A program made the translations under genes and the position numbers. Below are positions 1 to 10,042 of a stretch of DNA of 64,000 bases, in pieces (the first letter of the stretch is position 1; each line of letters starts with the position of its first letter). The notes beneath the pieces are model-generated. The model had not been told where the DNA came from, did no database searches, and saw only the letters and a list, made by a program, of their open reading frames with translations. Source of the DNA: Eurosta solidaginis (Eukaryota; Arthropoda; Insecta; Diptera; Tephritidae); the NCBI RefSeq assembly GCF_040869045.1, contig NC_090323.1, positions 175,730,083 through 175,794,082 of the forward strand, in the 5' to 3' direction.

Positions 1-240
1 CTTCCACTTAGATTGCTTATGATTTCGAAGGCGGCATCCTTGGCTGAATAGTCACTCCCTAACGTTTCATGGCGTTTCTCTGCTGTAGCTCGGCAGCATA
101 GCGCGACAAAAGCATCCGTTGGAAAGTCTTCGGGGCTACACCTAGAGCTTCTAGGAAAGTGAAGTCGACGAAGGTATTGTTCGAAGTCACGGTCCTATAG
201 CTTCTGTACTGGCATATGGTGTGAATTGTAGCTCTTAAAA
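1..240 (-). pseudogene. Coding-like fragment, unrecognised, runs off the left edge
   Basis: Read on the minus strand from about 240 towards 1, one frame stays open for about 64 codons after a single in-frame TAG (near 203). The peptide includes DRDFEQYLRRLHFPRSS and DAFVALCCRATAEKRHETLG, which look like ordinary protein, not low-complexity sequence. It continues past the window edge. I do not recognise the family. A retrotransposon fragment is the likeliest explanation given the neighbours, but a broken host exon is possible. Confidence 0.25.
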
Positions 241-2056
241 ACAGCCGAAAATACTGGAGGCGCCCTGTGCTACGAGAGTCATGAGTATTAATAGACCATT
301 AATAGCAACCGTAAGTCGCCTTTGTGCGTGACCGTCAAGGAGCCACAAATGATTTAAAGAAATTGTGTTCGCGACGATTATTAGGAGTTAACCCTAGGTG
401 AAACTACGCTTTGCACGAGATATGCAGACAAAAGTGTGGATATTTTATGTATGTATCTCTATTTCTTTTCAGCAGACGCATCAGTACCAATTCCAAAGAC
501 CGGGGTTAGATTCGAAGCCACTCTGGAGTAAGTGAACGAGGAACAATCGCTCCACAAGGAGCTACTCCTGAAAATTTTTGAACGGCCTGCGAGATCTTGA
601 GGCAAAAACCCCGGATATTTCCGAAATGGCCAGCACGTTGATTTCCTTAAATACATACAAACAAAACCTTTCCTAAATATTATTTTTTTAAATAGAAAAA
701 TCAAGCTTTTTAAAGTAAGAACACCGGCGTATGCCGGCGCGCCGCCTACACCGCCGCCGCCGATAAAGCGATCGGCGTAAACCTCTACTACAAAGAGCTT
801 CAATGCTCAAAACTTGCTTAAATACTTTGTCGCTGCGCGCATGCGCAAAACTGACTCAAGAGCGGCTCGCACTAAAATCAGTATCACTTTTTGCGCGAAT
901 TACTTGCAATGCTCTAACAGTCAGTCTCAAGCTATGTCTGCCTTCTGTAGCGCAAGAGATAAATTTACTCAGATATCATCTCAATTTGTCTTCGGTGACA
1001 AAGCGCACAATAATCAAAAACCGCAAAAGCGCACTGTTGGGGGCAAGAAAAGAGCAACAACAACAAAAAAATGGTAAAGAAATCAGTTGTGCTAGGTTGT
1101 TATTGACAATAGCAAGAAAAAATTGTTTTTGAAAAATGCTCATGCACCTTTGCTGAGCCGCCACACATAGTCGATATGTATGAATGTATGTACATTTGTG
1201 TGCGTTGACTTTGCGGTTTTCGAGTTGGTGTCTGCTCATGCATATTTCACATATTTTATCGCAATGTCGGTCAAAAGCAAGTGTCACAACCAAATTCGAA
1301 TTATTTTAGCGAGTGTTGCGACATTTTACATTGACGTTGTATGCGAATATTAAAGTACGATAAAATTAAAAAAAAAAAAAAAAAATCATTATGCAAAACA
1401 AAAATTTTACATTCAGAGCTTTAGGCTGCCTTTCTCTATTTAACATCAATTTGACCTCGTACGGGCCCCTTAAGTTTTAAGTTTCCTTCGTTCATTTTGT
1501 GAAGTCTCATTTCATTTTATAGCATTTTAAGAGTCCTGCTAAGGAGTCGATGTAAAACAGAAAACCTCATTATCAACAACCAGAAAAATCAACCCCTATT
1601 TCGAGCACTTAATTATCGACTTATACACGTAAACAAGATTTCGCTATTGACCGCTAGTCGTCCTTCAGTAAGAATAGGGGTTAATGTTAAGGTCACTGTT
1701 AAGCCAGGCATTGTGCAAAGTATTGCCAACTACATATATCAGATTTGACAGCTCAACGCTATCGGTCACAAAAATAGGCCTGAGTACAAGTACTACGAGT
1801 TTCGATGTGTGAACTTAAGGGTGGTGCTTACAATTCATATTCACGATTTGTTTCAGCCTCATCCTTTCAGAGGACGAAAATATCACAAATAAATTTTTGT
1901 CCTGATTGAAATCGATTAAGGAATGTCGCACAATGGTTCAAGTTCATATTTGAATATATTAAGTCTTCATAACGTAATTTGAGCTTTTACCAGCCGCCGC
2001 GCCCAGTTCCAATAGGAACCGGACTTTATATGTGATTTCGCAGCCATAGTATCAAA
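241..2056. other. No gene recognised; AT-rich with a poly-A run
   Basis: There are no reading frames with recognisable domains on either strand. A run of about 18 A residues ends near 1,385, which could be the tail of an old retroposed sequence, but I could not define a matching 5' end or target-site duplication. A compact GC-rich hairpin pair is listed separately. Confidence 0.5.
719..776. repeat. Pair of GC-rich hairpins
   Basis: Two perfect short inverted repeats lie side by side in AT-rich DNA: CCGGC-gtat-GCCGG and CGCCGAT-aaagcg-ATCGGCG, separated by a GCC-rich stretch. They probably belong to a degraded dispersed repeat whose ends I cannot define. Confidence 0.5.
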
Positions 2057-2990
2057 GGTTTTGGTTAGGTTAGATAAGGTTGAACTGGCTGGTCCGTGAG
2101 GACCTCATATAGACTGAATGAGCCCATAGTGCTACCAGAAATTGTTTAACGGCCAACCTGGAACCCTTATCAAAAACGAGGACCTATTTATAAAATAGGT
2201 CCGATCTTTTGGCAAATACTAAAAGCTTTCTAGGACCAATGCAACTTATTGCTTCTAGATCTGACAGCTGTATCACTTTTTATAGCTGAAGTCAGAACCC
2301 TTGCGCCAACCATCTACCTCTGTTGTGGCTCTAAGACCTCCTTCGAAGCGCAGATACGGAATCAGGTAGTCTGTTCGTCCTGTAATTGGTGACGCTTTAC
2401 AACCATGGCAATATAGTTTGCGCTCAAGCTGTCCCCAGGCATTGAACCTCTTTGCAGTTCTTAATGCAAAAAAATGCTATGTTCTTTGCCATCAGGTCTA
2501 CAGGTGAAAGGTGCCGAATGTCATACAGTGTAACCGTTGCGGCTGTTTTCAGGGATGTCGTAATATAGCAAAGCTATTGATAGCCACAATATTTTCATTC
2601 CATTTTTTGAGGTAGGTTAGGATAGGCCAAACAATCGCTGTAAATACCCTATTAGAAAGGGAGAGAGACGGCGAGAAATTCTGTCGGGACCTTCTAAATT
2701 CTCTACTCCACATTAAGCTTCCACGGCAACTTACTTTCTAGAATGATTTCTAGATATTTTGTACAAGGTTTCTACTGCCGGGTAATCGTTATGTATATCC
2801 CAAAGCGCCCGATTCGTCAAGGAGATCATTGTTGGAAGGCACTTTCTACTCACGACAATTGCAATGTCATCTGCGTACGCCGTAAGTTGGATGGATCCCT
2901 CAACGAACTGCCTGAGCAGTTGGTTGATGGCCAGATTTTGGGTATAACAGGCCAAAAATATAATTAAAATTTTTTGAGTCTCCATAAAGA
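2057..2990 (-). mobile_element. LINE-A copy 1, 3' part with RT YADD motif, decayed
   Basis: Minus strand. The distal part (2,731-2,985) encodes a reverse transcriptase palm segment with the catalytic box as LTAYADDIAIVV (near 2,867-2,878), followed by a helix resembling the region after YADD in R1/I/LOA-type non-LTR elements. Downstream (about 2,400-2,620) shifted frames still resemble the thumb region. The 3' UTR (2,057-2,340) carries the words seen in the other LINE-A copies here (actggctggtccgtgaggac, tagactgaatgagccc), and the 3' tip is made of CCTAA-type repeats (ggttaggtta on the plus strand). Several frameshifts and internal deletions make it inactive. The clade within the R1/LOA/I group is not certain. 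Confidence 0.75.
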
Positions 2991-3330
2991 AATATTACTT
3001 TTTAAGCGTCTTCAATCTTTACTAAATCTTATATGCTATATTATCGAGCTTCTTGAAACCGGTTGTCGCGGTGAGACTGGAAAAAATCGTTTATTTGGGT
3101 ATTAAGGACCACCCAAGTTGACATACCGGTGTACGTCTAGAAAATCCAAAGTTTGAAATTGAGCCACTATAATACTCTGTAACTGACTTATAAATGAAAA
3201 TGTATGTGTGTGTGTGTCCTACGGGCGTTGAAAATGCACGTGGGACCCGATATGTTGCTGTTTAATTTTTAAAAGGGAAAGTTGGTACACTTTTTTGAGA
3301 AAATATTATAATTTGCTTTATATCCGTATT
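2991..3330. other. No gene; short (TG)n
   Basis: There is no recognisable coding or mobile sequence. A short TG microsatellite lies near 3,205-3,218. Confidence 0.4.
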
Positions 3331-3640
3331 TTTTAAGGCAGGTATGCAATGTTTGGTGGGAGAGGTAGAAGAAGTGGAAGTGGGATTGAGAATGGAAGTA
3401 TGAGTGGGAATGAGAGAGGCAGTGAAACAAAGACTTCTATCTCCGCATACATATTTTTGAAGGGGTTTCCATTTTTAGGTACATAGATTCCATATATATG
3501 GTTTTTTACTGGGAGAGGAAGGGATAATGAAAGTGGAATGAGAAGGTAACGTATGTAAAGGTATAAGAGAAAATAGGAATAAGATGGAGGATTAAGATAA
3601 ACCGTAGTGGCCAATTTGTTTGATGGGATAGATGGCATTA
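3331..3640. repeat. Purine-rich tract (GA/GGAA-type)
   Basis: The plus strand is strongly enriched in A and G, with degenerate GGAAGTGGGA and GAGAATGG words. It resembles the purine/pyrimidine-biased tracts at 4.44, 24.88, 26.3, 29.5 and 44.2 kb and is likely a worn member of the same dispersed family. The minus-strand frame of about 100 codons is compositional and is not taken as a gene. Confidence 0.5.
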
Positions 3641-3654
3641 TTTTCTTCTTTCTG

Positions 3655-4300
3655 TTATAACTTTGATGTTATTACGATCATAAGTTTGATCCAGGGCTAG
3701 CTTCAATTTAGGTTCGAGTTTCGGCCCGGTTTTGGTTTCGAATTCGTTTTCAGTTTTGCGTTCGCTTCCGACTCGGTTCGGTTTTGGTTTTGGTCCTGGA
3801 TATGGGCCCAGCTCTCACCTCAGGTCAGACTTGTCCCGATTTCAGTTTCTGCACAGTATTAAATATGGATCCAGATCTAGGATTCGTTTCGGTCTGGCTA
3901 GGTCACGGACTCAGCTCCAGTTTCTATCCGAATTCAAACTTTTTCTGATTTTGGTTTCCTCGGTCTGGGGAGCAGCTTCGGTTTCGATCAGGCTTCGGAT
4001 CCAGTCTCGGCCTTGGCTCCAGCCTTAGAATTGAAGTCGGATTTCGTTCTAGGTTTGGTTGCGATTTTGGTTTCTTTCCGTTTTCAGTTCCGGCGTCCAA
4101 TTAAGTTTCGGATTCGTTTTTGAAAAAAGTACCAGTTTGGTTTGGAGCCAAACCTCTGTCCGGTGGGGGACACCGTGTTGGTCCCAGTTTTTGTCCAGTT
4201 TTACTTTCAACTACAATTTCTTACCTTTACTTCTCCTGTATCTCCCTTCTTTTGTCGGCTCAACATTAAAACGCCTTAGGGGAATATGGTTGATTTGAGT
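3655..4300. repeat. Cryptic simple sequence, degenerate GGTTTCGG words
   Basis: From about 3,660 to 4,150 the sequence is built from imperfect repeats of TTTCGG, GGTTTTGG and CTCAGCTCCAG-like words with no clean period. This is typical of a cryptic microsatellite that has drifted. Two plus-strand open frames (3,732-4,028 and 4,059-4,298) are by-products of the composition. Confidence 0.45.
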
Positions 4301-4439
4301 ACAATCTAAATAAAGGGCTAATGGGGTAGTTTACGTTTAGATTTAAGTTGAACAAACGAAATATAGATGTTGACTACGCGAGGAGTTGTTAATGAGTTAA
4401 GACTTTAGCTGGCGTATCGACGAAGAATTACATCCTATT

Positions 4440-4647
4440 CAATAGCAGTCGATATATGTTTGTAGAAGTGGGATTGAGAGTAGGATTGGAAATGGGAATG
4501 GGTGTGGAGTTGGAGAAGAAGTAGGATTCAGACTGGGTGTGTGCTAGGCAACGAGTTTGAAAGTGGGGGGGGGGGGGGGGGGGGGGGGGGGAAATGGAAT
4601 GAGAAAGGATTAAGGAAAAAGAAAATAAGAGACAGGAATAAGAAGGA
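4440..4647. repeat. Purine-rich tract with a 27-G run
   Basis: GGAATGGGAATGGG-type words surround an uninterrupted run of 27 G residues (4,565-4,591). A G run of this size can form G-quadruplexes and is also a common place for assembly or sequencing length errors. Confidence 0.7.
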
Positions 4648-5450
4648 GGTTAGGTTAGGATGAACTGGTCGGTCAATAAACCCTTCACGTAGACTGAATG
4701 TGCCATAGTGTTACCAGAATTCGCTTGACGAGCAAACGGAAGAACCCCAGTCAGGTGTCAGGACTTTTGTTATATAATAATTCAGCCCTATTTTCAAATA
4801 CTAGAAGTTTTCTAGGACCTAATTAATTGCTTAATTGCTGCCTCGAGATCTGGCAACTCTGTCGCGCTTTGTAGCTAAAGCCTTGACCTGGCGAGTGCAG
4901 GACTTGAACACAGAATATGATCAACCGTTTCTTCCTGCAGCTCGCACTTCCTACACCTGCTGTCACTGACGAGGCCTAACTTATAAGCATGTGATGGCAG
5001 AAGGCAGTGTTCACTTTGTGAGCCTAATATCGTAGGCCTTGCACAACATCTAAGAAATTTTGCAGCCACGCGCTGTTGTCCACGCCTTTCCTTCTTGATG
5101 GATCATATGTAAATCCTGCCTCCTTTTGATTTCTCCCAGATTGGTACGTCTATCGTTGATTCAGCGAGTGTTGCACCCTCTCTTTTCCAACTCATCGGCA
5201 TTTTCTTTACCTTGTATACCTTTATGATCGGGAATCCAGTACATATGTATGTATGGTTCGGTCTGAGCGAAGTTTTTCCAATGCTTCTTTGCATTCCATA
5301 ACACTACTTGTGAGATTATTGCCTTAATCACCGCCTGACTATCAATATATATATTTACACAACTGCGGCTTAAGCACGCTTTCTTCAGAATTTCTGCTGC
5401 TTTCTTCACGGCTATAATTTCCGCCTGAAAGAGGCTGCAATATTCTGGCA
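4648..5450 (-). mobile_element. LINE-A copy 2, RNase H and C-terminal part
   Basis: Minus strand. The region 5,409-5,161 encodes the second half of an RNase H domain, with IYIDSQAVIKAI (catalytic D kept) and then IPDHKGIQGKENADELEKRG, where the expected GH of the last motif reads DH. After a frame change it continues through the C-terminal region (5,069-4,875) with HCLLPSHAYKLGLV and the Cys/His knuckle CRKCELQEETVDHILC. The 3' UTR and tip (ggttaggttagg at 4,650 on the plus strand) match LINE-A copies 1 and 3. The RNase H plus C-terminal knuckle layout fits I, R1 or LOA-like LINEs. The 5' part, including endonuclease and most of the RT, is missing. Confidence 0.8.
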
Positions 5451-6056
5451 GCCTGTGGGATCTACTTATTTCTGGATCGACACAGTAAACAGCAGGGATA
5501 TGGGTAGAAAAACAGAGTGGGACTGCAGAAAGAATAACAGAGGAAGGGGGGTACTATTTGCCTGAAGGAAAGTCAATTTTGAGCAGGACGAGATCTGCCG
5601 GATACGTTAGTTGAGTATAAAATATATTGTGTTTTTTGTTTTCAAACCATGGGATTAATTGGAACTAGATCCAACTAACATTCTCGCACTTTCAATTCAA
5701 GTGCTCTTTGAAGTCACATTCTTTTAAGAAATGAAAAAGTTAATATTAAAGAAAAGAATAATCCTAAAAAATGGTGCACGACAAAGAAAGCTTAATAAAC
5801 AATGCATTGTTATTTAACAGGAAAATTTATGAGTGAGGCACATATGCATCTGCAATTGCTTTTATTTAGGCTTGCATAGAGGCATATGGGACAGTTGTAT
5901 GAATAGTTTATTAAGTAAAAACATACACAAACAAACATTTGTATGCATGCATGTGAACAAAAGGTGTCCCCTATAGCTTTGTTTGTGCAATTTCTAGTGA
6001 TTGTAAGGAGTTACATAGTTTCCATCGTAGACAATTGCCAAATAAAAGCACAAACC
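5451..6056. other. No gene recognised
   Basis: AT-rich sequence without a recognisable domain, repeat end or RNA structure. Confidence 0.4.
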
Positions 6057-6069
6057 AGTGTACAAGTGT

Positions 6070-6449
6070 CAAGTGGGGGCCACCGTGGTGTGATGGTAGC
6101 GTGCTCCGCCTATCACACCGTATGCCCTGGGTTCAACTCCCGGGCAAAGCAATATCAAAATTTTAGAAATAAGATTTTTTCAATTAGAAGAACATTTTTC
6201 TAAACGGGGTCGCCCCTCGGCAGTGTCTGGCAAGCGCTCCGATTGTATTTCTGCCATGAAAAGCTCTCAGTGAAAACTCATCTGCCTTGCAGATGCCGTT
6301 CGGAGTCGGCATAAAACATGTAGGTCCCGTCCGGCCAATTTGTAGGGAAAAATCAAGAGGAGCACGACGGAAGAGAAGCTCGGCCTTAGATCTCTTCGGA
6401 GGTTATCGCGCCTTACATTTATTTTAAGCGCCAATTAAGTAAGTAAGTA
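6070..6449 (+). mobile_element. tRNA-derived SINE, full length with target-site duplication
   Basis: The 5' end resembles a tRNA: an A-box-like TGGTGTGATGG at 6,086-6,096 and a B box GGTTCAACTCC at 6,130-6,140, the split internal promoter of RNA polymerase III. A unique body follows (cagtgaaaactcatctgcct ... gttatcgcgccttacattta), and the tail is a short (AAGT)n. Both ends are flanked by the 13-bp direct repeat AGTGTACAAGTGT (6,057-6,069 and 6,450-6,462), the mark of LINE-machinery insertion. The nearly perfect duplication suggests a fairly recent insertion. A body fragment of the same family lies near 22,943. The tRNA of origin cannot be fixed by eye. Confidence 0.85.
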
Positions 6450-6462
6450 AGTGTACAAGTGT

Positions 6463-7257
6463 GTCCCGATCTGCAACCAAAAAGCACCAGTTCGGCGGTA
6501 GTCCTGTAATTTGAAATCGTAAACGTCTTTGCTCAAGGTATGGGGTAATACAGGTTACGTGCAATAGTGTCAATGGAACTAGCGTCAATTGATATTAATG
6601 CACTTTTAAAAGAGAATTAATGTCAATGATACTAATACTAGGTACAAACACACGCCAAATTGGCAATTTATACCATTTGGGCAATTTATTACGTAACTTA
6701 TCATATAATAAATTGCAAATTTAAAAAAATTGCGTAATAAATTGTTTCAAACTGTAAATACAACCTTGCAGAGTGCGTTTATTGAGTAGATTTAAACGTC
6801 AGTTGCACATGGCTCAATTATATGGTTGGCTCATCTCATCAGCTGATATTATTTTTTTCATTTCACTGGAGTAGGAATTGTCAAAAGAGGATGGCAAACT
6901 CAAAATGAAACCAAAACATTGAACACATTATCTTACAATACACAAAAATTTGAAAGTTTTATGTTTTCATTCCATTCCATTCACCTATTTCCAACATGCA
7001 TATTTTGACATTCTGAACACAGGTATGTTGTTGCTGTAAAGATGAGCCAACCGGCCATCAAATTACTATTGTGTAAGCTAAATTGAGTTGAATGGACACC
7101 ACTCAATTCGAATTGATATTGCCTCAATTTATTTTTCTGTTTGAACATAGTATAAGTCAGCTATTTAACTCCGCCCACGCAAAAAGGCGTTGGAAGTAAT
7201 AAGACTATGACTTGCGTTGCGGTTGTTAGTCCAAATCTGGCACTAAGGTGGCCAAGT
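6463..7257. other. No gene; AT-rich, holds left arm of an inverted repeat
   Basis: There is no coding signal. The left arm of the 6.55/9.12-kb inverted repeat lies here, followed by AT-rich local palindromes (CAATTTATTACGTAA ... TTGCGTAATAAATTG near 6,690-6,745). Confidence 0.45.
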
Positions 7258-7398
7258 TTACATTTGTATACCTTTCATGAACATGAAATGGTATATTACC
7301 TTTGGTCCGATGTTTGTAACGTTGAGAAATATAGAAGATAGACTCACCATTAAGTATACCGAATTGATCAGGGCGACGAACTGAGTTGATATAGCCAT

Positions 7399-7447
7399 GT
7401 CCGTCTGTCCGTCCGTCTGTCCGTCCGTCTGTCCGTCCGTCTGTCTG
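7399..7447. repeat. (GTCC GTCT)n microsatellite
   Basis: A run of GTCCGTCTGTCC words forms the tetranucleotide core of the DINE-1-like element. On the plus strand it also reads as a repetitive peptide, which is not a gene. Confidence 0.9.
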
Positions 7448-7975
7448 TTTGAACGCAAACTAGTCCTTCAAATTTTGAGATATCTCAATGAAATTTGGCA
7501 CAAGGATGTATTTTTGTATTATATCAGACATTTGTCGGATCCGGTTGGATCGGACTACTATAACATATATCTCCCATACAACCGATCGTTCAGATAAGAC
7601 GATTTTGGTCATTCCTGCCGCAATTTAGAAAGTATAAACGTGAAACTCGGTGATATATAATCTAATATATCATAGAAGATATCCTGAAAACATCACTTTG
7701 ATCGAAGCTTTATATAGTTATATTCCATACAACCGATCGTTCAGATAGAAAGATTTTTGGCCATTTCTCCCTTAATTTAGAAAGTATAAACGTGAAAACC
7801 GGTGATATATATTTTAATATATCATAGACGATTTTCTGAAAAAATTATTTTGATCGGAGCCATATATAGTATATATCCCATACAACCGATCGTTCAGATA
7901 AGGGGGTTTTTAGCCATTTCTCAATTAATTTCCAATATAAAAACGTTAAACTTAGTGATATTTATTCTAATATAT

Positions 7976-8678
7976 TGGAACGAATTTACTTGCAAATCCT
8001 CTTATTTGCCCTTTTGCTTTGTTCGAATCACTAAACTGTTGAATAAATAACTCCAATATTGAAGAATGGAAAAATGGCCTTTATTAAAGTACTTCACAAT
8101 CACACCTATACTTTGCTACTCGCTGGCTTAATAACCAAACTGATTGATAACTCAAATGAAACTCTCTCTACTATTGGCCGCCAGATCGCGTGCTTAATCA
8201 AACTGATTGATAGCTCAACTCAAACTGAATTACTTCTTACTCGCCTGCCCCGCTTTTATAGTTTACGCTGCATACTTCTAGGCTCTTCGATTTCCAGAAG
8301 TTACTAGTTAGTTCGGCTACAAAATCGCCAGCCACAACTACGTGCACAAATTATTGCTCTCTCTTGTGACAACTCAGATAAGATATATGCATGTGTTTGG
8401 GCATTGCCGCTCCGCTGCTCGTATACGTACATATGCGTAGACGCAATTATTTATTCGTTTATGTAGATACATAATCATTGAATTATTTATGTGAATGTTT
8501 GTAGTTTACAGTCTCTCGAGCATACATAGGCGTATAAGTAAATGCATCTGTGTGTGACATCTTTCGGCTGCCTTATATATGTGTATACATGATTTTATTA
8601 TTGACGTAAATACTGCTTATCTTGGCCTTGGTATCGCCTTAGTGATGGTATAACTTAGTGATGTTAATATCCGTGACA
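7976..8678 (-). mobile_element. Solo LTR, gypsy-type, with ATAT duplication
   Basis: The insert begins TG and ends CA (TGGAACGAATTT ... CCGTGACA) and is flanked by ATAT (7,972-7,975 and 8,679-8,682). Removing it with one ATAT restores tctaatATATcatagaag, exactly the sequence of the neighbouring intact repeat unit at about 7,660, so the ends are secure. On the minus strand it holds a TATAAAAG box (8,253-8,260), an initiator-like TCAGTTTGA about 30 bp downstream, and a polyadenylation signal AATAAA (8,080-8,085). This is the order U3-R-U5 expected of an LTR. No internal retroviral genes remain, so it is most likely a product of LTR-LTR recombination. A 4-bp duplication fits gypsy-like elements. 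The family is not identified. Confidence 0.85.
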
Positions 8679-9122
8679 ATATCATAGAAGATATCCTGTA
8701 AAAATCATTTCGATCGGAGCTATATAATATATATCCCTTACAACCGATCGTTCAGATAAGGGGTTTTTTGCCATTTTTTATTTTATATTTATCTTAAAAA
8801 TCGTTTAGGTATGTACATCTGTTCACTATATATTCCTTATCTTATACATCCGATTATTGGGAGATTACAACGGGATAAGATTATTGCCGTATTACAGCCG
8901 CAAACAGTCCCGTCCTTGCTTGTTTTATTTGCTTTAATCTCTATAATTTGCGAGAAGCGCCGCAGGCGAAAATTAGGCATTAAAAATCGCACGACTAATG
9001 TTAATGACGTTGATTCCAGCATGATTCTGACGTTAATTCTCTTTTGGATTTGCAATTAATATCACTGATATTAATTCTCTGTCAATTGACGCTAGTTCCA
9101 TTGATACTATTGCACGTCACCG

Positions 9123-9657
9123 GAATACAGCATAGACTTTACGATTTCTTCTCGAACACAAAGCGAGAATTTCGAGCCTCGAGAAATCGAGAACTTGGCT
9201 TCTTGTGGGGTTCTCGTGTCTCGAAACACTCGTAAGTACCGCAAGCTTCTCGACATTCAATTTAGTCGCTGTATTAGTTGTATTTCATGTATTCCGGTGT
9301 GTTTTATTTGTGGTTTTGTGAAATTGTGCCCCAGAAGAAATCGTAAGCCCTGCATAAAACTGCCAGTGCAGCGATTAAATTGAATTCGGAGAAGCACGTT
9401 ATATTTACGAATACATCGAGATTCGAGAACGGCGCCAGAAGCTAAGCCTCGCTAGAAATTTTATCTCGAAAACTTTCGGGAAACCGCAAGCTCTAATACA
9501 GAATATAAGCAGAAGTGTAATCATTTAATTTGGGAGCATATTGGCGGTAATGTTAATATGAGAAAAACGGTTTGATAACGGTTATTCATCGATGATAACT
9601 CGACGATAATAATTCGCTGCATATAATAAGACGATAATAAAGCCCAGAAAGCCGTTA
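9123..9657. other. No gene; CTCGA/TCTCGAA-rich stretch
   Basis: Between about 9,150 and 9,480 there are many TCTCGAA, CTCGAGA and GAGAA words on both strands. From 9,570 to 9,650 there are repeated ACGATAATAA/GATAAC words. I recognise no family, and the plus-strand frames here are short and featureless. Confidence 0.4.
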
Positions 9658-10042
9658 CACTGCGTTACAAAAACGAGCCTTAGTTCTGTCCTATGAACCA
9701 AATATACTTTTTCGGAAAGGGGAGAAAAAATAAAAATACACGTGTATCGGCGATTTTCATGTACACGTCAGAATTTTTTTGTTTTATGTATAAAGTATAA
9801 AGCTCGTAGTGTCTGTCTATCCGCCTGTGTGAAAGTCTTTGGACCGATTTTTAACCCTTTTTCCGTGATCAAATGGAGCTAAATTTTTGTCTGTATCTCG
9901 TCAAATTAAAAAAAAAAATAGATTTTTATCAATTCTCAGATTTTCCTGAATTAAACAAAAAATGGTTATCGGTTTTTTGTAACGGTTTTAGCTCACTAAA
10001 AAACCGAATTTTTTTTTTATTAATTTTATTATATTAAAATTA

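Larger units (their letters stand above)
7258..8923 (-). mobile_element. DINE-1/Helitron-like non-autonomous element, split by a solo LTR
   Basis: Read on the minus strand, the 5' terminus is ACAAGCAAGGACGGGACTG (ending at 8,923), closely similar in its first bases to the ACAAGTAAGGA terminus of the large DINE elements in this window. Inside are degenerate ~155-bp tandem units with CATACAACCGATCGTTCAGA (copies near 7,575, 7,730, 7,885 and 8,740). A (GTCC/GTCT)n tract follows next to tagccatgtccgtc, and the 3' hairpin ATACCATTTCATG...CATGAAAGGTAT lies at about 7,265-7,295. This layout is characteristic of DINE-1/Helentron-associated elements of flies. It encodes no protein. A 703-bp LTR plus its 4-bp duplication interrupts it at 7,972-8,682. 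Confidence 0.75.
6553..9122. repeat. Inverted repeat bounding a 2.6-kb interval
   Basis: The left arm at 6,553-6,625 (ACGTGCAATAGTGTCAATGG, then AACTAGCGTCAATTG) recurs in reverse complement at 9,028-9,122. A small insertion splits the right arm. The spacing suggests the ends of a mobile element that has been filled by a DINE-1 and a solo LTR. I could not find a convincing target-site duplication or an original gene, so the element class is unknown. Confidence 0.5.

Noticed and set aside
4565..4591. G run as a biological signal
   Set aside because: The length of a 27-G run is unreliable in assemblies. Kept as a description only, not as a finding.
6070..6145. Possible functional tRNA gene
   Set aside because: It has A and B boxes but continues into a SINE body and tail with target duplication. 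The cloverleaf is not maintained.
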